From: an uncultured Bacteroidia bacterium
GTDB taxonomy: Bacteria; Bacteroidota; Bacteroidia; Bacteroidales; UBA932
Assembly: GCA_902767355.1 (NCBI GenBank)
Contig: CACXHG010000057.1
Span: 1-20,273, forward strand
Length of the DNA stretch: 20,273 nt
Reading direction: 5' to 3'
Shown here piece after piece: positions 16,569 through 20,273 of the stretch (within the stretch, counting starts at the first letter, position 1; every line of letters begins with the position of its first letter). The notes beneath the pieces are model-generated. The model was not told the origin of the DNA. It searched no databases and worked only from the letters and a program-made list of their open reading frames with translations. Both the position numbers and the translations under genes were made by a program.

Positions 16569-17930
16569 ATGATAGATCTTGCAATTATCGGTGGCGGCCC
16601 TGCTGGTTATGTGGCTGCCGAAAGGGCAGGGGCCAAAGGCCTTTCCGTGACCCTTTTTGAAAAGAGAGAACTTGGCGGCGTGTGCCTCAACGAAGGCTGC
16701 ATCCCCACCAAAACCCTTCTCTACAGCGCAAAGGTTTATAACTACGCGATGCACGGCGACAAGTATGGCGTGAATGTCACTGGCGCCAGCTGCGACTATC
16801 CCAAGGTAGTTGCCCGCAAAGACAAGGTAGTCAAGAAGCTCGTGGGCGGTGTGGCTGCCGCGATGAAGGCCAACAAGGTGACTGTCGTAAAGGGCGAGGC
16901 CGTGATTGAGAGCCGCAGCGCCGATGGCATCACCATCGCTTGCAATGGCGAAAAATATCTTGCAGCCAACCTGCTCATCTGCACCGGCAGCGAGGCGGCT
17001 GTGCCCCCGATTCCCGGCCTGAAAGAGGCTGGCGACACCGTGGTCACCAACCGCGAGATCCTGGCCCTCAAGGAGCAGCCCAAAGAGCTGGTTGTCATTG
17101 GCGGCGGCGTCATCGGCATGGAGTTCGCTGCATTCTATAACACCCTCGGCACCAAGGTCACCGTGGTGGAGATGCTTCCCAAGATCCTCGGCCCGCTGGA
17201 CGACGAGGTCAGCGCGGCGCTCCAGAAAATCTATGCCAAGCGCGGCATAGAGTTCTGCCTGGGCTGCAAGGTCACCGGCATCGAGAAAAATACTGTCGTA
17301 TATGAGACTCCCGACGGCAAAACTTGCCGTGTCAGCGGAGACAAGATACTCCTCTCCGTGGGCCGCCGCAGCAATATCCGCGGCATAGGCCTGGAGAATA
17401 TCGGCGTAGAGGCCGAGCGAGGCATCAAGGTCGATAACCGGATGCGCACCAATATCCCCAACGTGTTTGCCGCAGGCGACTGCGCGGCCGGCTATCCCAT
17501 GCTGGCCCACGTGGCCAACCGCATGGGCGAGATTGTGGTGAACAATCTGACCGGCGGCAACGACTTCATGCGTGCCGAGGCCGTGCCCAGCGTGGTCTAT
17601 ACCAACCCCGAGGTCGCCAGCGTGGGCCTTACCGAGGCTCAGGCAAAGGCTGCCGGCAAGGACTTCAAGGTGGTCAACCTGCCTATGGCTTATGCGGGCC
17701 GTTTCGTGGCCGAGAACGAGGGCGGCGAAGGCTTCTGCAAGATTCTCGTGGGTGCAAGGCACGGCGAGATCATCGGTGTCCACATGATGGGCAACACTTC
17801 CAGCGAGATCATCTACGGCTGCTGCCTGGCCATCGAAATGGAGATGACAGTGGAAGATCTCAAGCAGATCATCTATCCTCACCCCACAGTGAGCGAGATT
17901 ATCAAAGAGAGCGTTTTTGCAGTGAAATAA
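16569..17930 (+). CDS. lpdA: Dihydrolipoyl dehydrogenase (E3)
   Basis: The FAD-dependent enzyme that reoxidises dihydrolipoamide on E2, passing electrons to NAD+. It has 453 residues, typical for bacterial E3. The FAD-binding GGGPAGY loop is at 8-14, and the redox disulfide is C39/C44 in GGVCLNEGCIPTK. The NAD-binding GGGVIG loop is at 178-183, and the second FAD contact AAGDCA includes D304. The C-terminal catalytic dyad lies in HPTVSE (H438, E443). All key residues of an active enzyme are present. It sits between E2 and E1 with short gaps (14 and 18 bases), so it is dedicated to this complex, though it may serve other lipoyl proteins of the cell. Confidence 0.97.
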   Translation: MIDLAIIGGGPAGYVAAERAGAKGLSVTLFEKRELGGVCLNEGCIPTKTLLYSAKVYNYAMHGDKYGVNVTGASCDYPKVVARKDKVVKKLVGGVAAAMKANKVTVVKGEAVIESRSADGITIACNGEKYLAANLLICTGSEAAVPPIPGLKEAGDTVVTNREILALKEQPKELVVIGGGVIGMEFAAFYNTLGTKVTVVEMLPKILGPLDDEVSAALQKIYAKRGIEFCLGCKVTGIEKNTVVYETPDGKTCRVSGDKILLSVGRRSNIRGIGLENIGVEAERGIKVDNRMRTNIPNVFAAGDCAAGYPMLAHVANRMGEIVVNNLTGGNDFMRAEAVPSVVYTNPEVASVGLTEAQAKAAGKDFKVVNLPMAYAGRFVAENEGGEGFCKILVGARHGEIIGVHMMGNTSSEIIYGCCLAIEMEMTVEDLKQIIYPHPTVSEIIKESVFAVK

Positions 17931-17948
17931 TCAAACACCAATCAAGAT

Positions 17949-20273
17949 ATGCCTAAATCACAATTTGCAGATCCCGTTTTTCTGCGCAAACCAGGTGAGG
18001 TGAAGATTGCCCCCATCCCGGTCAACCAGTACAACAAAACCATCAAGGAAGAGCTCAAAGAGAAGCACTTCACAAAAGACGATCTCAAGCACATCTATCG
18101 CGACATGTTCACCATCCGCGAGTTTGAGACCATGCTGAATCTCGTCAAGACCACCGGCGGCTACAACGGCGTGGAATACAACAACCCCGGTCCCGCCCAC
18201 CTGTCCATGGGTCAGGAGGCTGCGGCCGTAGGTATGGCCTATAACCTTACCACCGACGACTTTATCTTCGGCAGCCACCGCAGCCACGGCGAAATCCTGG
18301 CCAAGGGACTTCGCTCCATCGAGATTCTCTCAGACAAGGAGCTCACCAAGATTATGGAAGAGTTCTGGGGCGGCAAGACCCTCGAAGTTGCCAAGAAGGG
18401 CTTCAAGGGCGGCAGCGTGAAGGACCTGGGTATGCACTTTCTGCTCTACGGTGCAATGGCAGAGATCTTTGCCCGCACCACCGGCTTCAACAAGGGTCTG
18501 GGCGGCAGTATGCACACCTTCTTCACTCCCTTCGGCATCTATCCCAACAACGCCATCGTGGGCGGCAGCGGCTCAATAGCAGTCGGCGCAGCCCTCTATA
18601 AGAAAGTCAATCGCAAGAAAGGCATCGTGGTTGCCAACCTGGGCGACGGTGCCCTGGGCCGCGGCCCGGTGATGGAGGGTATGACCTTCGCCTCTATGGA
18701 TCAGTTTACCCAGCTCTGGGAAGGTGATATGAAGGGCGGTCTGCCCATCCTGTTCTCCATAATGGACAATCAGTATGCAATGGGCGGCCAGACCCGCGGC
18801 GAGACCGAAGGCTACAACTTCGCGGCCCGCATCGGCGCCGGCTTCAACCCCGACAGCATGCACGCAGAGCGCGTGGACGGCTACAACCCGCTGGCAGTCA
18901 TCGACGGTTTCCGCCGCAAGATGGCTCTGCTTGCCGAGAAGAAGGGTCCCGCACTGCTCGACATAGTAACTTACCGCTACGCCGGCCACTCGCCGTCCGA
19001 TTCCTCTACCTACCGTACTCCCGAAGAGATCAAAGCTTGGGAAGCCATCGACTGCATCAAATGCTACGGCGAGAAGCTCGTCGAGGCAGGCGTTGCCACC
19101 GAGAAAGAGCTCGAAGAGATCCGCGAGCATCAGAAGAGCATAATCTTCGAGATGTACAAGCTGGCCATCGACCTGGAGGTATCCCCCCGTATGGATCTGG
19201 TCAAGGATAGCGAACTTCTGGGCGATATGATGTTCTCCAACGGCAGTGTGGACTCTATGTCCGACGCCAAGCCCGAGGTCAATATGCCTATGGAAGAGAA
19301 CCCGCGCGTGAAGCAGCTGGCCACCAAGGAGCGCTTCGCTTTTGACGCCAACGGCAAGCCTTTCAGCGCCATCAAGACCTTCGGTATCCGCGACGCCCTC
19401 TTCGAGGCTATCATAGACCGCTTCTACAAAGATGCGTCCCTGGTGGCTTACGGTGAGGAAAACCGCGACTGGGGCGGCGCATTCGCCGTATATCGCGGCC
19501 TGACAGAGGCCCTGCCTTACCACCGCCTGTTCAACACGCCCATCAGCGAGGCAGCCATCATCGGCACCGCCATCGGTTACGCAATGTGCGGCGGCCGCGT
19601 GATTCCCGAAATCATGTACTGCGACTTTTTGGGTTGCTGCGGCGACGAAGTCTTCAACCAGCTGCCCAAGTGGCAGGCCATGAGCGGCAACATCCTCAAG
19701 ATGCCCGTTGTGGTGCGCGTGTCCGTAGGTAGCAAATACGGCGCTCAGCACTCTCAGGACTGGACTTCCCTGTGTACCCACATCCCCGGCCTGAAGGTTG
19801 TCTTCCCGGCGACTCCCTACGATGCCAAGGGTCTGATGAACGCAGCCCTGCAGGGCACCGACCCGGTGATCTTCTTCGAGAGCCAGCGCATCTATGGCCA
19901 GGGCGAGGAGTTCCACAAGGGTGGCGTTCCCAAAGAATACTACGAGATTCCCATCGGCGAGCCCGATGTCAAGAAAGAGGGTAAGGATGTCACCATCCTC
20001 TCTATCGGTGCGACCCTGTACCGCGCCATGAAGGCCGCCAAACTCTTCGAGGAGAAAGGCATCAGCGCCGAGGTTATCGACGCCCGCAGCCTCGTGCCGT
20101 TCAACTACGACAAGGTTATCGAGTCCGTCAAGAAGACCGGCAAGATCATAATCGCAGCCGATGCAACTGCCCGCGGATCGTTCCTTAACGACCTGGCAGC
20201 CAACATCGCAAGCTTCTGCTTCGACTATCTGGACGCAGCTCCGGTAGTGCTCGGCAGCCGCAACTGGATCACC
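17949..20273 (+). CDS. 2-oxoacid dehydrogenase E1, fused alpha-beta (3' partial)
   Basis: The thiamine-diphosphate-dependent decarboxylase that acylates lipoyl E2. The frame is open from ATG 17949 to the window end (775 codons, no stop), so the C-terminus is missing. The alpha half (1 to about 440) has FGSHRSHGEILAKG, the ThDP motif GDGALG (G232-G237) with the metal-ligand Asn in MDNQYAM (N274), and the loop YRYAGHSPSD (342-351). A linker (about 410-465) joins a complete-looking beta half from about 470, with GEENRDWGGAF, the ISEAAI segment carrying the cofactor-activating Glu (E534) and GAQHSQDW. The GDG-to-Asn spacing is about a dozen residues longer than usual, due to a segment around FTQLWEGDMKGG. 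Fused E1 proteins of this kind are known in Bacteroidetes, annotated variously as pyruvate or 2-oxoisovalerate dehydrogenase; I cannot choose between them. Confidence 0.93.
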   Translation, partial: MPKSQFADPVFLRKPGEVKIAPIPVNQYNKTIKEELKEKHFTKDDLKHIYRDMFTIREFETMLNLVKTTGGYNGVEYNNPGPAHLSMGQEAAAVGMAYNLTTDDFIFGSHRSHGEILAKGLRSIEILSDKELTKIMEEFWGGKTLEVAKKGFKGGSVKDLGMHFLLYGAMAEIFARTTGFNKGLGGSMHTFFTPFGIYPNNAIVGGSGSIAVGAALYKKVNRKKGIVVANLGDGALGRGPVMEGMTFASMDQFTQLWEGDMKGGLPILFSIMDNQYAMGGQTRGETEGYNFAARIGAGFNPDSMHAERVDGYNPLAVIDGFRRKMALLAEKKGPALLDIVTYRYAGHSPSDSSTYRTPEEIKAWEAIDCIKCYGEKLVEAGVATEKELEEIREHQKSIIFEMYKLAIDLEVSPRMDLVKDSELLGDMMFSNGSVDSMSDAKPEVNMPMEENPRVKQLATKERFAFDANGKPFSAIKTFGIRDALFEAIIDRFYKDASLVAYGEENRDWGGAFAVYRGLTEALPYHRLFNTPISEAAIIGTAIGYAMCGGRVIPEIMYCDFLGCCGDEVFNQLPKWQAMSGNILKMPVVVRVSVGSKYGAQHSQDWTSLCTHIPGLKVVFPATPYDAKGLMNAALQGTDPVIFFESQRIYGQGEEFHKGGVPKEYYEIPIGEPDVKKEGKDVTILSIGATLYRAMKAAKLFEEKGISAEVIDARSLVPFNYDKVIESVKKTGKIIIAADATARGSFLNDLAANIASFCFDYLDAAPVVLGSRNWIT

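Noticed and set aside
15319..17882. Long antisense open frames opposite E2 (421 codons) and E3 (440 codons)
   Set aside because: They lie exactly opposite well-identified genes. Strong C-ending codon bias removes antisense stops, and the predicted proteins show only mirror-composition runs of Gly/His/Ala with no motifs.
18573..19916. Antisense open frame of 447 codons opposite E1
   Set aside because: Same cause as above; the sense frame has all E1 motifs and is continuous from 17949 to the end.

Overview
The window looks like chromosomal DNA of a member of Bacteroidota, probably Bacteroidales. It carries a SusC/SusD-type outer-membrane nutrient uptake locus, lipoproteins with BACON, DUF4843 and PKD-like signatures, candidate promoters with the Bacteroidetes -7 element (TAnnTTTG), and almost no Shine-Dalgarno sequences. 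I cannot name a genus; the GC-rich, C-ending codon use of many genes would fit Alistipes-like or rumen/gut Bacteroidales lineages. Every gene I can support is on the + strand, and the coding density is very high. No gap exceeds about 100 bases, and I see no tRNA, rRNA, CRISPR array or insertion sequence.

Region 1 (start to 14032) is one tightly packed transcription unit of seven genes. In order they are a SusC-type TonB-dependent transporter (5' end outside the window), a SusD/RagB-type lipoprotein, a DUF4843-type lipoprotein, a PKD-like lipoprotein, two tandem secreted paralogues of the DUF5117/DUF4953 'Met-zincin' family, and a BACON lipoprotein. A strong intrinsic terminator at 14054-14090 closes it. 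The likely job is capture, trimming and import of a proteinaceous or peptide substrate at the cell surface, not glycan use: there is no glycoside hydrolase, and the only enzyme class present is a metalloprotease family. The first protease has a complete HExxHxxGxxH site and Met-turn. The second has the same fold signature but has lost every zinc ligand and the catalytic Glu, so it looks like a maintained pseudoprotease partner.

Region 2 (14133-15071) is a single gene for a LOG-like Rossmann-fold nucleotide-binding protein. It has its own candidate promoter immediately behind the terminator.

Region 3 (15172 to the end) is a 2-oxoacid dehydrogenase complex operon in the order E2, E3, E1. The E1 is an alpha-beta fusion and is cut by the window end. 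The substrate (pyruvate or branched-chain 2-oxoacids) cannot be settled from the sequence.

Base and codon use is not uniform. The SusC to PKD-like genes are mixed in third-position use, whereas the proteases and the dehydrogenase genes are strongly C/G-ending. The change falls near the 3' end of the PKD-like gene, and a similar change occurs inside the BACON lipoprotein gene. This suggests that the substrate-recognition parts have been exchanged against a more stable backbone.
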